From assembly GCF_042687825.1 (NCBI RefSeq), contig NZ_JBHUQE010000018.1, forward strand, positions 7,496 to 71,495: a DNA stretch of 64,000 nt, written 5' to 3'. The translations under genes were made by a program, and so were the position numbers. The notes below the pieces were generated by a model. That model saw only the letters and a list, made by a program, of their open reading frames with translations, was not told where the DNA came from and ran no database searches. How positions within the stretch are numbered: the stretch's first letter is position 1; each line of letters begins with the position of its first letter. Shown piece by piece: positions 52,684-60,902 of the stretch. This DNA comes from Sedimentitalea sp042687825. Lineage in GTDB: Bacteria > Pseudomonadota > Alphaproteobacteria > Rhodobacterales > Rhodobacteraceae.

Positions 52684-54144
52684 TCAGGCCGTGCGCATCG
52701 GCGTCCGCATGGTTACCAGTTCCTCGGACATGGTCGGATGCACCGCCACGGTCCGGTCGAAATCCTCTTTGGTCGCCCCCATCTTGACGGCGATACCGGC
52801 CAGCTGGATCAGTTCGCCGGCATTGGGCGCCACGATGTGGCAGCCCAGAACCTTGCGGCTGGCCTGGCTGACCACCAGTTTCATCAGCACCCGGTCGGGC
52901 CGATCGGCAAAGGCCGATTGCATCGGCCGAAAGCTGGTGCAGTAGATCTCGACCGGTTCAAGGGCGCGTGCGTCTTCCTCGCTGAGACCGACAGTGCCCA
53001 TTTCCGGCTGGGTAAAGATGGCGCTGGCGATCAACTCGTGATCCACCGGTGTCGGCTTGCCCCGAAACACCGTGTCCACGAACGCCATGCCTTCACGGAT
53101 CGCCACCGGTGTCAGGTTCACGCGATTGGTCACATCGCCGATGGCATAGACCGAAGGCACAGCGGTCTGGCTGTATTCGTCGACCACGATCTCGCCCCGG
53201 CGGCCGATTTCGACCCCGATTTCGGCCAGCCCCATATCGCGTGCATTGGGGTCCCGACCGGTGGCGAACAGCACCATGTCAAACACCCTTTCGCCGCCAT
53301 TGGTGGATTTTACCCAGACCGGACCCGAGCCGGCGCGGTTGCCTTCCGCCTTGGCCGGATGCCCGTGCAGCCCGCCGGCGGCGGCATCCGAACCGGTGCC
53401 CGCCGCGCTCAGGGAATGATCCCCGGCCGCGCGGTCCATTTCGACGATGTTGGTGCCCAGATGCAGATCGATGCCCTTTTCGCGCATCGCCTCGGCCACC
53501 AGGCCGCGCGCCTCGTCATCAAAGCCGCGCAGGATCTGCGCGCCCCGGTAGTATTGCGTCACCTCGACGCCCAACCCGTTCAGGATGCAGGCGAATTCAC
53601 AGGCGATATAGCCGCCCCCAATGATCAGGATCGATTTCGGCAGCGTTTCGAGATGAAAGATGTCGTCGGACACGATGCCCAGATCGGCGTTGGGCAGGTC
53701 CGGGCGCACCGGGTGCCCGCCGGTAGCGACCAGGATATGTTTGGCAGTGAATTCCTCGCCGCTGGACAGCGCCACGGTATGCGCGTCTTTCAGCACCGCG
53801 CGGGCGTCAAACGTGGTGACCCCGGCATTGGCCAGCAGCTTGCGATAGACCCCTTCGAGCCGGTCCAGTTCGGCGTTCAGCTTGCCGCGAAAGCCAGGCC
53901 AGTCAAAGGCGCCGTCCTGCATCTCCCAGCCATAGGCGCGGGCCTCGTCGGCCAGAACGCCATAGCCCGACGCAAAGACCATCAGCTTTTTCGGCACGCA
54001 GCCCCGGATCACGCAGGTGCCGCCATAGCGATCGTCTTCGGCCAGTGCCACCTTGGCACCGGTTTCCGAAGCTGCCACGCGCGCGGCGCGCACACCGCCC
54101 GAACCGCCGCCGATCACGAAGAGGTCATAGTCGAAACTGCTCAT
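52684..54144 (-). CDS. gor: Glutathione-disulfide reductase
   Basis: This FAD-dependent enzyme reduces oxidised glutathione with NADPH. It has 486 residues. The FAD motif is VIGGGSGGVRAARVA, the redox cysteines are C44 and C49 in GGTCVIRGCVPKK, the NADPH Rossmann motif is LIIGGGYIACEFACI, and the active-site His-Glu pair is in HPTMSEELV. Residues about 238-274 form an Ala/Gly-rich insert not usual in the family. It lies 90 bp downstream of rpiA, on the same strand, possibly in one unit. Confidence 0.96.
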   Translation of the reverse strand: MSSFDYDLFVIGGGSGGVRAARVAASETGAKVALAEDDRYGGTCVIRGCVPKKLMVFASGYGVLADEARAYGWEMQDGAFDWPGFRGKLNAELDRLEGVYRKLLANAGVTTFDARAVLKDAHTVALSSGEEFTAKHILVATGGHPVRPDLPNADLGIVSDDIFHLETLPKSILIIGGGYIACEFACILNGLGVEVTQYYRGAQILRGFDDEARGLVAEAMREKGIDLHLGTNIVEMDRAAGDHSLSAAGTGSDAAAGGLHGHPAKAEGNRAGSGPVWVKSTNGGERVFDMVLFATGRDPNARDMGLAEIGVEIGRRGEIVVDEYSQTAVPSVYAIGDVTNRVNLTPVAIREGMAFVDTVFRGKPTPVDHELIASAIFTQPEMGTVGLSEEDARALEPVEIYCTSFRPMQSAFADRPDRVLMKLVVSQASRKVLGCHIVAPNAGELIQLAGIAVKMGATKEDFDRTVAVHPTMSEELVTMRTPMRTA

Positions 54145-54234
54145 CCATCCGTCCAGATTGTTGTGCGGCCTCGGTATTCCACATCGTCACGCGGAACACC
54201 AGTGGCCGCCGGTAGCGCGGCGACCGGGTCGGGA

Positions 54235-55023
54235 TCAGCCGGCCAGATCGGCAAACAGGTTGTCGCCAATGCCGGGCCATGGGTCCTCGTGCACCACCGA
54301 GCCCTTGTTGATGTCGTGCAAGGTTACCCGGCCATCGGCGGCCCCGACCACGACGATGTCGCAGATGTCGATGAACAGACCGTTCTCGACCACGCCGGGG
54401 ATCTGGTTGATCGCCAGCGACAGCTTGCGCGCATTTCCGATGCGCCCCAGATTCAGGTCCAGGATATGATTGCCCTCGTCGGTCACGAACACCGCATCAC
54501 CGGATTTGCGCAAAGTGGTGGCACGGCCCTGCACATCCATGGACACCAGCAATTCCTCGACCAGTTTCTGCGTCACCTGCCAGCCAAAGGGGATCACCTC
54601 GATCGGCAGCGCAAATGCCCCCAGCGTCTCGACCTGCTTGGCGGCATCGGCGATCACGATCATCTGATCGGATGCGGTGGCGACGATCTTTTCCTGCAGC
54701 AGCGCACCGCCACCGCCCTTGATCAGGTTCAACTCGCCATCGAACTCGTCCGCGCCGTCGATCGTCAGATCCAACCAGCCGGCCTGTTCCAGCGAAATGA
54801 CCTCGATGCCTTCGGCCCGGGCCAGATCGGCGGTACGGGTCGAGGTCGGCACACCGCGAATCCTGAGCCCGTCGTCGCGCACCATCTGACCCAGGCGACG
54901 CACCAGCCAGGCCGCGGTGCTGCCGGTGCCCAGCCCGACCCGCATACCGTCCTCGACAAACTCGGCCGCGCGCCAGGCGGATACGATCTTGGCCTTTTCG
55001 ATGGAAGACAGTTCTGCGGTCAT
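54235..55023 (-). CDS. rpiA: Ribose-5-phosphate isomerase A
   Basis: This enzyme interconverts ribose-5-phosphate and ribulose-5-phosphate in the pentose phosphate pathway. It has 262 residues, slightly longer than E. coli (219). Motifs are GLGTGSTAAWLVRRLG, TIDGADEFDGELNLIKGGGG (active-site Asp/Glu/Lys loop), and DICDIVVVGAADGRVTLHD near the C-terminus. ATG 55023. gor follows downstream on the same strand. Confidence 0.96.
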   Translation of the reverse strand: MTAELSSIEKAKIVSAWRAAEFVEDGMRVGLGTGSTAAWLVRRLGQMVRDDGLRIRGVPTSTRTADLARAEGIEVISLEQAGWLDLTIDGADEFDGELNLIKGGGGALLQEKIVATASDQMIVIADAAKQVETLGAFALPIEVIPFGWQVTQKLVEELLVSMDVQGRATTLRKSGDAVFVTDEGNHILDLNLGRIGNARKLSLAINQIPGVVENGLFIDICDIVVVGAADGRVTLHDINKGSVVHEDPWPGIGDNLFADLAG

Positions 55024-55121
55024 AGAGGGCGCTCCTGATGTTTTCGGCCTTATAGGACAGCAGCCAGCCGCGGGCGAGAGGGGAAATGTGCCGGACTGCC
55101 CGGACGGGCATCCGGCTGCAC

Positions 55122-55553
55122 CTAGCGGCGCGCCATCGTGGCGATCACCCGCTGCATCAGATCCAGAAACTGCCGCTGTTCCGCCGCGCTGAGGGCCGAC
55201 AGTGCCGCAGTGTTCTGTGCCCGCGCCGCGGCCTTTGCCTCGTGCTCGAGCGATCGCGCCAGATCGGTCAGAAACACGTTGCGCGCGCGCTTGTCGGTCT
55301 TGCTTGGGTGACGTTCGATCAACCCGTCGCGCTGCATTCGCGCCAGCGTGTTGGCCATCGTCGCCTGTTCGACATCCAGGGCCGCAACCAGTTCAGCCTG
55401 GGTTTTGCCGTCACCGTCCCAGAGTTCGAGCAACACCATGAATTGTGCCGGAGCCAGCCCCAGCGGCTGGATGCGACGCAGAAGGCCGGCGGCGAATAGC
55501 CGGGCCATGTGATTGGCCAGAAAGCCGGCCGAAACGGTCTTGAAATCATTCAT
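55122..55553 (-). CDS. MarR family transcriptional regulator
   Basis: This 143-residue winged-helix repressor begins FKTVSAGFLANHMARLF. The recognition region is DVEQATMANTLARMQRDGLI, and the wing is ERHPSKTDKRARNVFLT. It is divergent from a membrane-protein gene, and a perfect 9-bp-arm palindrome sits between them, a typical autoregulated MarR arrangement. The start is uncertain: ATG 55553 gives the natural N-terminus but has its GGGAG only 1 nt upstream, while ATGs at 55568 and 55580 lie inside the palindrome region. Confidence 0.92.
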   Translation of the reverse strand: MNDFKTVSAGFLANHMARLFAAGLLRRIQPLGLAPAQFMVLLELWDGDGKTQAELVAALDVEQATMANTLARMQRDGLIERHPSKTDKRARNVFLTDLARSLEHEAKAAARAQNTAALSALSAAEQRQFLDLMQRVIATMARR

Positions 55554-55566
55554 GCTCCCAATAGGC

Positions 55567-55588
55567 ATTGCATAGCGCACTATGCAAT
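55567..55588. promoter_or_regulatory. Perfect palindrome, likely MarR operator
   Basis: ATTGCATAG-CGCA-CTATGCAAT: 9-bp arms with a 4-nt centre, 14 bp before the marR start codon and 41 bp before the divergent membrane-protein gene. The site is placed to control both genes. A second short palindrome TAGCATGCTA follows at 55600-55609. Confidence 0.7.
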
Positions 55589-55628
55589 GTTAATTAATAT
55601 AGCATGCTATTTTTATACAGGTGACCCG

Positions 55629-56078
55629 ATGAAACTCAGAATACATGCCGCGGCGGGAACCATCGCGCTGCTGACAATCATAATCTTCTGGCTGTCGACC
55701 GCGATCTCGGAACTTGTCGCCTCGCACGCAGTCGTGACCCATGTGAAAACAGGTGTGCTATATGGCATGGCCGTGCTGATACCGGCCATGGCGACCGCCG
55801 GTGCCAGCGGCGCGGCCCTGGGGCGCACGTCCAAACTGCCGCTGGTCGCGGCCAAGAGCGGACGCATGAAGATGATCGCCGCAAATGGTCTGCTGGTCCT
55901 TCTGCCCAGCGCCGTTTTTCTGGCCCTGCGTGCCCAGGCAGGTATGTTTGATACGTTGTTCTATTCGGTTCAGGTCATCGAACTGATTGCCGGCGCCGCG
56001 AATATCGCGCTGTTGGCGCGCAACCTGCGCGACGGGCTGTCGCTGCGCCGCCGGCGGACCCGGCTGGCCAATGCATGA
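55629..56078 (+). CDS. Conserved four-helix membrane protein
   Basis: This 149-residue protein has four predicted membrane helices: GTIALLTIIIFWLSTAIS, VLYGMAVLIPAMATAGASG, MIAANGLLVLLPSAVFLAL and FYSVQVIELIAGAANIALL. The central LGRTSKLPLVAAKSGRMKM loop and its basic tail lie on the cytoplasmic side by the positive-inside rule. No named family recognised. ATG 55629 follows AGGTGA. It is divergent from the MarR gene and probably its target. Confidence 0.8.
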   Translation: MKLRIHAAAGTIALLTIIIFWLSTAISELVASHAVVTHVKTGVLYGMAVLIPAMATAGASGAALGRTSKLPLVAAKSGRMKMIAANGLLVLLPSAVFLALRAQAGMFDTLFYSVQVIELIAGAANIALLARNLRDGLSLRRRRTRLANA

Positions 56079-56133
56079 TCTAGGCGGCTCACGGCATCCG
56101 TGTTACGCTGAGCATCGGCCAGACCAGCGAGAA

Positions 56134-56913
56134 ATGATGCTCAGTTTCGACGACAAGACCGCCAAGCTGTTGGACGACGCCTATCAGGGCGCCGACGTCA
56201 CGCGCCGTCGGCGTGCAAGCTTTGACGCGCTGAACCCGTTGACCGGCGAGCGCGTTCTGGATCTGGGCTGCGGCAACGGGCTGCTGACCCTGGAACTGGC
56301 ACGTGCGGTCGGCCCGAAGGGTCAGATATGCGGACTGGATTCCAGTCCGGACATGCTGGCATCCGCGCAGGACCGCTGCGCCGACCGACCGAATGTCGAT
56401 CTGCAACAGGGCAGCGCCGACGACCTGCCCTATCCGGACCGCAGCCTGGACAAGGCGGTGTCGATACAGGTGTTCGAGTATTTCACGGACATGCGTCCGG
56501 CGCTAAAGGAACTGAAAAGGGTTCTGCGTCCGGGCGGGCGGCTGGTCATAGCAGATATGCATTGGGACACCTGGGCCTGGTTCAGTGATCAGCCCGAGCG
56601 CATGCGCAACATGCAGGACATCTGGGACCGGCATCTGGCGGAACGCTGCGTGCCCGCCCTGCTGCCCGACCTGCTGACCCAGAGCGGTTTCCGGCCATTG
56701 CGCATGATACCCGTGCCGGTCTGCGACATCACGCTGCGCCCCGACGGTCTGGCGGCGATGATGATGCAGTTCATGACGCGGTATGCGATCTCGACCGGCG
56801 CGATGAGCAAGGCCGAGGCACGGGCCTGGGCGGATGAGCAGCACGATCTGGCCCGCGCCGGACGGTTCTTTTTTGCCCTGACCCATTTCGTCTGTGTTGC
56901 CGAGCGCCCCTGA
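56134..56913 (+). CDS. SAM-dependent methyltransferase (class I)
   Basis: This 259-residue protein has the Rossmann-like motif I VLDLGCGNGLLTLELA, acidic motif LDSSPDMLASA, a motif reading SADDLPYPDRSLDKAVSIQV and LKRVLRPGGRLVIADMHW, typical of UbiE/Coq5-like small-molecule methyltransferases. The substrate is unknown. ATG 56134 is chosen over 56071, which overlaps the upstream gene. It follows the membrane-protein gene by 55 bp and may belong to its operon. Confidence 0.9.
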   Translation: MMLSFDDKTAKLLDDAYQGADVTRRRRASFDALNPLTGERVLDLGCGNGLLTLELARAVGPKGQICGLDSSPDMLASAQDRCADRPNVDLQQGSADDLPYPDRSLDKAVSIQVFEYFTDMRPALKELKRVLRPGGRLVIADMHWDTWAWFSDQPERMRNMQDIWDRHLAERCVPALLPDLLTQSGFRPLRMIPVPVCDITLRPDGLAAMMMQFMTRYAISTGAMSKAEARAWADEQHDLARAGRFFFALTHFVCVAERP

Positions 56914-57001
56914 ACTTGGTGCCGCTCGGGATGGCCGAAATCCGGCCATTTGCGTCGTTTTGGATCGGCACGAGGGCGCTGTGCACGCCTATGGTCGCGG
57001 C

Positions 57002-57709
57002 ATGAACACGCCCTATCGCCTGTACTATGCGCCTGACAACGCCTCGCTGATCATCCGGCTGGCGCTGGAGGAGATGCGGCTGCCCTATGACACGGTGCTG
57101 GTGGATCGTGCCCGCCGCGCCCAGCGCGATCCGGCCTATCTGCGGCTCAATCCCAACGGTCTGATCCCGGTGCTGGAGACGCCACAGGGCGCGGTGTTTG
57201 AAACCGGCGCGATCCTGCTGTGGCTGTCGGACACCCATGGCGCTCTGGCCCCGGCGCCGGACGACCCGCAGCGCGCGGCCTATCTGACATGGCTGTTCTG
57301 CGTGTCCAACACGCTGCATGCCGAATTGCGGATGAGTTTCTATCCGCATCTCTATGCCGGCGCTGACCCGGCAGCACAGGCGCAGCTGCTGGACAGTTTG
57401 CAGCCAAGACTGCGCCAGCACCTGACGCATCTGGACCAGGTGGCCGCCGCGGCACCGTCCTGGCTGGATGCGCGGGCACCCAGCGGACTGGCCTGGTATC
57501 TGGCCTGTCTGCTGCGCTGGACGGCATTGTATCCCGCCTATCGGGACCGCACCTGGTTTTCGCTGGCGGCGACGCCACACCTGCATGCCTTGCTGAGCGG
57601 GCTCGAGTCCCGCCCCGCCACACAGGCTGCCATCGCGGCCGAAGGACTGGGCGCCACGCCGTTTACATCGCCCCGCTACGCAACCCCGCCTGAAGGAAGC
57701 GCAACCTGA
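57002..57709 (+). CDS. Glutathione S-transferase family protein
   Basis: This 235-residue protein has an N-terminal thioredoxin-like domain (YRLYYAPDNASLIIRLALEE, then LNPNGLIPVLETPQGAVFET with the cis-Pro and the SNAIL-like ETGAILLWL motif) and an all-helical C-terminal domain. It is likely a glutathione-dependent transferase or reductase; the substrate is unknown. Its stop overlaps the sdaA start by 1 nt (TGATG arrangement), so the two are co-transcribed. Glutathione recycling by gor is 3 kb away. Confidence 0.9.
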   Translation: MNTPYRLYYAPDNASLIIRLALEEMRLPYDTVLVDRARRAQRDPAYLRLNPNGLIPVLETPQGAVFETGAILLWLSDTHGALAPAPDDPQRAAYLTWLFCVSNTLHAELRMSFYPHLYAGADPAAQAQLLDSLQPRLRQHLTHLDQVAAAAPSWLDARAPSGLAWYLACLLRWTALYPAYRDRTWFSLAATPHLHALLSGLESRPATQAAIAAEGLGATPFTSPRYATPPEGSAT

Positions 57710-59083
57710 ATGTTCCTCTCTGTATTTGACATGTTCAAGGTCGGAATCGGCCCGTCCTCTTCGCATACGATGGGCCCCATGGTCGCCGCCGCACGGTTTC
57801 TGGACAAGATGCGCGCCTCGCCGTTTCAATTCGCCGGGGTGCGGGCCTCGTTGCATGGCAGCCTGGCGTTTACCGGGGTCGGCCATGCCACCGACCGCGC
57901 CACCATTCTGGGGCTTGCCGGGTTCCAGCCCCAGACCTATGACGCCGAAGCTGCGGCAAAAGCCCTGGCCGCCATCAAGTCGTCGCACAGCCTTGCCCCC
58001 GACGGTTTGGGTGAGTTGCATTTCAATCCGTCCACCGATCTGGTCTTTGACTATGATCACGCCCTGCCCGGCCATGCTAACGGCATGATCCTGATGGCAA
58101 CCGATGCCCAGGGCGACATCACCTTGCAACAGGTCTATTACTCGATCGGCGGCGGGTTCGTAATGACCGAGGAAGAGCTGGCCGCAGGCAAGGCCACGGA
58201 CGAGGGCGCGCCGGTGCCCTACCCGTTCAAATCCGCCGCCGAGATGCTGCAGATGGCCCGCAGCAGCGGCAAATCCATCGCCGACATGAAACGCGCCAAC
58301 GAGATATCGCGCTGCGGGGCGGTCAATCTCAGCGCCGGCACTGCACGGCTGTGGCAGGTGATGAACGACTGCATCGACCGCGGGCTGACCACCGATGGTA
58401 TTCTGCCCGGCGGCCTGACGGTCAAACGCCGCGCCAAGGCGATCCACGATGCCCTGATGGCCGAGCGCGGCAAGAACCTGACCGCGCCGCACACGATCAA
58501 CGACTGGATGAGCGTCTACGCGATGGCGGTGAACGAGGAAAACGCCGCCGGCGGCCAGGTGGTGACGGCCCCGACCAACGGTGCCGCCGGCGTATTGCCC
58601 GCGACCCTGCGTTATTATCTCGATCACGTGCCGGGCGCTTCGGCGTCGCGCATCGAGGATTTCCTGCTGACCGCCGCCGCGATCGGCGGGCTGGTCAAGT
58701 TCAACGCCTCGATCTCGGGCGCCGAAGCCGGATGCCAGGCCGAGGTCGGCAGCGCCAGTGCCATGGCGGCGGCGGGGCTGTGCGCGGTTCTGGGAGGCAG
58801 CCCGGAACAGGTGGAGAACGCCGCCGAAATCGCATTGGAACATCATCTGGGCATGACCTGCGATCCCGTCAGGGGGCTGGTTCAGGTGCCCTGTATCGAG
58901 CGCAATGGACTGGGCGCGATCAAGGCCGTCAGCGCCGCCAGCCTGGCGCTGCGCGGTGACGGAACGCATCTGGTACCGCTGGATGCCTGTATCGAGACGA
59001 TGCGCCAGACCGGTGCCGACATGAGCGAGAAATACAAGGAAACCTCGCTGGGCGGGTTGGCGGTGAACGTGCCCAATTGCTGA
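57710..59083 (+). CDS. sdaA: L-serine ammonia-lyase (iron-sulfur)
   Basis: This enzyme deaminates L-serine to pyruvate using a labile 4Fe-4S cluster. It has 457 residues, the fused alpha-beta form. The start is SVFDMFKVGIGPSSSHTMGP. Cluster cysteines lie in GAEAGCQAEVGSA, the HHLGMTCDPVRG segment and VQVPCIERNG. ATG 57710 has GAAGGAAG upstream and directly follows the GST stop codon. Pairing with a GST in one operon is unusual and may be incidental. Confidence 0.97.
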   Translation: MFLSVFDMFKVGIGPSSSHTMGPMVAAARFLDKMRASPFQFAGVRASLHGSLAFTGVGHATDRATILGLAGFQPQTYDAEAAAKALAAIKSSHSLAPDGLGELHFNPSTDLVFDYDHALPGHANGMILMATDAQGDITLQQVYYSIGGGFVMTEEELAAGKATDEGAPVPYPFKSAAEMLQMARSSGKSIADMKRANEISRCGAVNLSAGTARLWQVMNDCIDRGLTTDGILPGGLTVKRRAKAIHDALMAERGKNLTAPHTINDWMSVYAMAVNEENAAGGQVVTAPTNGAAGVLPATLRYYLDHVPGASASRIEDFLLTAAAIGGLVKFNASISGAEAGCQAEVGSASAMAAAGLCAVLGGSPEQVENAAEIALEHHLGMTCDPVRGLVQVPCIERNGLGAIKAVSAASLALRGDGTHLVPLDACIETMRQTGADMSEKYKETSLGGLAVNVPNC

Positions 59084-59202
59084 TCGCGCCCGGCCGGTTC
59101 CAGAGGCGGCGCAGGCACATCGCGATCGGCGGAGGGCCGCGAATGCACCGGAACGCCGCGGCCCCGGCTTGTGTCTGGCCCTGCCACTGCTAGCGTGCCC
59201 GC

Positions 59203-60126
59203 ATGTCCAATGACCGGCCCGTTCTGGGTATCCTGCTGATGCTGGGGTTCTGCATCCTCGCCCCGTTCGGGGACGCGGTGGCAAAGCTGCTGGGCGAAAC
59301 CATCCCCCTGGTTCAGTTGCTGCTGGTGCGATTTGCCGTGCAGGCGGCGCTGTTGTTGCCAATCGTGGTGCTGGCGCGGCGGCTCTGGCGCATGCGCGGG
59401 CGCATCCTGCGGCTGGCGATCCTGCGCACCCTGCTGCACATCGCCGGCATCGGCGCGATGTTCACCGCGCTGAGATACCTGCCGCTGGCGGATGCCGTGG
59501 CCATCGCCTTTGTCATGCCCTTTATCCTGCTGCTGCTGGGCAAGACCCTGCTGAACGAAGAAATCGGGCGCCGGCGCATGCTGGCCTGCATCGTCGGTTT
59601 TACCGGCGCGCTGCTGGTCATCCAACCCAGCTTTGCCGCCATCGGCTGGCCGGCACTCTGGCCGCTGGCTGTGGCGGTGATCTTTGCGTTTTTCATCCTG
59701 GTCACGCGGCAACTGGCCCGCGACACCGATCCGATCGGCCTGCAGGCGTTCAGCGGAGTCTTCGCCACTTTGGTTTTGCTGCCGGTGGTACTGCTGGGCC
59801 GGTATTCGGCTTTGCCGGCCCTGGGCCTCGTCGTGCCGGATGCGCGGGAATGGCTGCTGTTGCTGACCATCGGCGGACTGGGGACGCTGGCGCATCTTCT
59901 GATGACCTGGTCGCTGCGTTTTGCCCCGGCCGCCACCCTGGCACCGATGCAATATCTCGAAATTCCCGCGGCCACCGCGGTCGGCTGGCTGATCTTTCGC
60001 GACCTGCCCGGTCTGCTGGCCGGGGTCGGCATCCTGATCACCATTGCCGCCGGGCTGTACGTGGTGATGCACGAGCGGTCTATCGCGCGGCTGGCCCGCG
60101 CGCGGGTGCTGAAAGCGCCGCTGTAA
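59203..60126 (+). CDS. EamA/DMT family transporter
   Basis: This 307-residue protein has two EamA repeats and about ten membrane helices (GILLMLGFCILAPFGDAVAK, ALRYLPLADAVAIAFVMPF, WSLRFAPAATLAPMQYLEI). The PLADAVAIAF pattern is like S-adenosylmethionine or metabolite exporters of this family, but the substrate is unknown. Its 3' end overlaps the convergent thiamine diphosphokinase gene by 47 bp (60080-60126). Confidence 0.92.
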   Translation: MSNDRPVLGILLMLGFCILAPFGDAVAKLLGETIPLVQLLLVRFAVQAALLLPIVVLARRLWRMRGRILRLAILRTLLHIAGIGAMFTALRYLPLADAVAIAFVMPFILLLLGKTLLNEEIGRRRMLACIVGFTGALLVIQPSFAAIGWPALWPLAVAVIFAFFILVTRQLARDTDPIGLQAFSGVFATLVLLPVVLLGRYSALPALGLVVPDAREWLLLLTIGGLGTLAHLLMTWSLRFAPAATLAPMQYLEIPAATAVGWLIFRDLPGLLAGVGILITIAAGLYVVMHERSIARLARARVLKAPL

Positions 60127-60763
60127 CCGCCGGCAAGGCCCGGCGCGGCACGATTGCCAGCAGCCCCGCCCCCTCGATCAGCAACTGCACCGGCCCGGTC
60201 GCGCGGTTTGACGTGCCGATGCGCCCCCCCGGCCTGAGACACAGCCCGTCGATCGGCCATTCCAGCCCCTGCGACCGCCCGCTGACCGGCGCCAGGGGAA
60301 ACAGCGACACCACATCGCCCGCCGCCAGGTCGACCCGCAGCGCCGCCGGAACGTGAAACACGATTTCCTGCGGACCGATCAGTACACAGGGCCGGTCGGC
60401 GAACCGCAACAACGTGCTGAAAGCCGCCAGTTGATGATCCAGCCGCGCGCCCAGAAACCCCACCGCCAGGACCAGCGGCGCCGCTATATTGCCCAGCGCC
60501 TTGTCGAAATCCGTGCTGTCCTGCTCGTCGACCTGAAACAGCCTGTCTGGCGGCATGCGATCCCGGTCCGCGCGCCGCAGACTGTCGAAATCGCCGATCA
60601 CCGCGGCCGGGACATGGCCGGCACGCAACGCATGCGCGGCACCGCCATCCGCCGCAACCAGCATCGGCGCATGGTCCAGGGCCAGCGCCAGGTCTTGCGG
60701 GCCGATCTCGCCACCACCAACAAGCGTGACCGGATATTGGGAACAAACGAATGCATTTTTCAT
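60080..60763 (-). CDS. Thiamine diphosphokinase
   Basis: This enzyme transfers pyrophosphate from ATP to thiamine to make thiamine diphosphate. It has 227 residues. Signatures are VAADGGAAHAL, IGDFDSLRRADRD, QDSTDFDKAL and GFLGARLDHQLAAFSTLL, with a C-terminal thiamine-binding domain (GISN-like GRIGTSNRATG). ATG 60763. The gene overlaps the DMT transporter at its 3' end and is divergent from the acidic protein, with 139 bp between starts. No TPP riboswitch is visible in that region. Confidence 0.93.
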   Translation of the reverse strand: MKNAFVCSQYPVTLVGGGEIGPQDLALALDHAPMLVAADGGAAHALRAGHVPAAVIGDFDSLRRADRDRMPPDRLFQVDEQDSTDFDKALGNIAAPLVLAVGFLGARLDHQLAAFSTLLRFADRPCVLIGPQEIVFHVPAALRVDLAAGDVVSLFPLAPVSGRSQGLEWPIDGLCLRPGGRIGTSNRATGPVQLLIEGAGLLAIVPRRALPAVTAALSAPARGPAAR

Positions 60764-60902
60764 GGCGGCATTAATGGCTTCTTTGGAAAGAGATCACAAT
60801 CTGGGGCGTGAATGACTGTCGCCCGCCCCGAATTCCGGGCCAACCTGGCCCGAACTGCCCGGGGAACCTGGCGCTATACAACGATGCGAGGACGACCATA
60901 CC

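Noticed and set aside
60764..60902. Possible TPP riboswitch near the thiamine diphosphokinase gene
   Set aside because: None of the conserved TPP core (CUGAGA and the GAUNAUGCNNR-type element) is visible on either strand.
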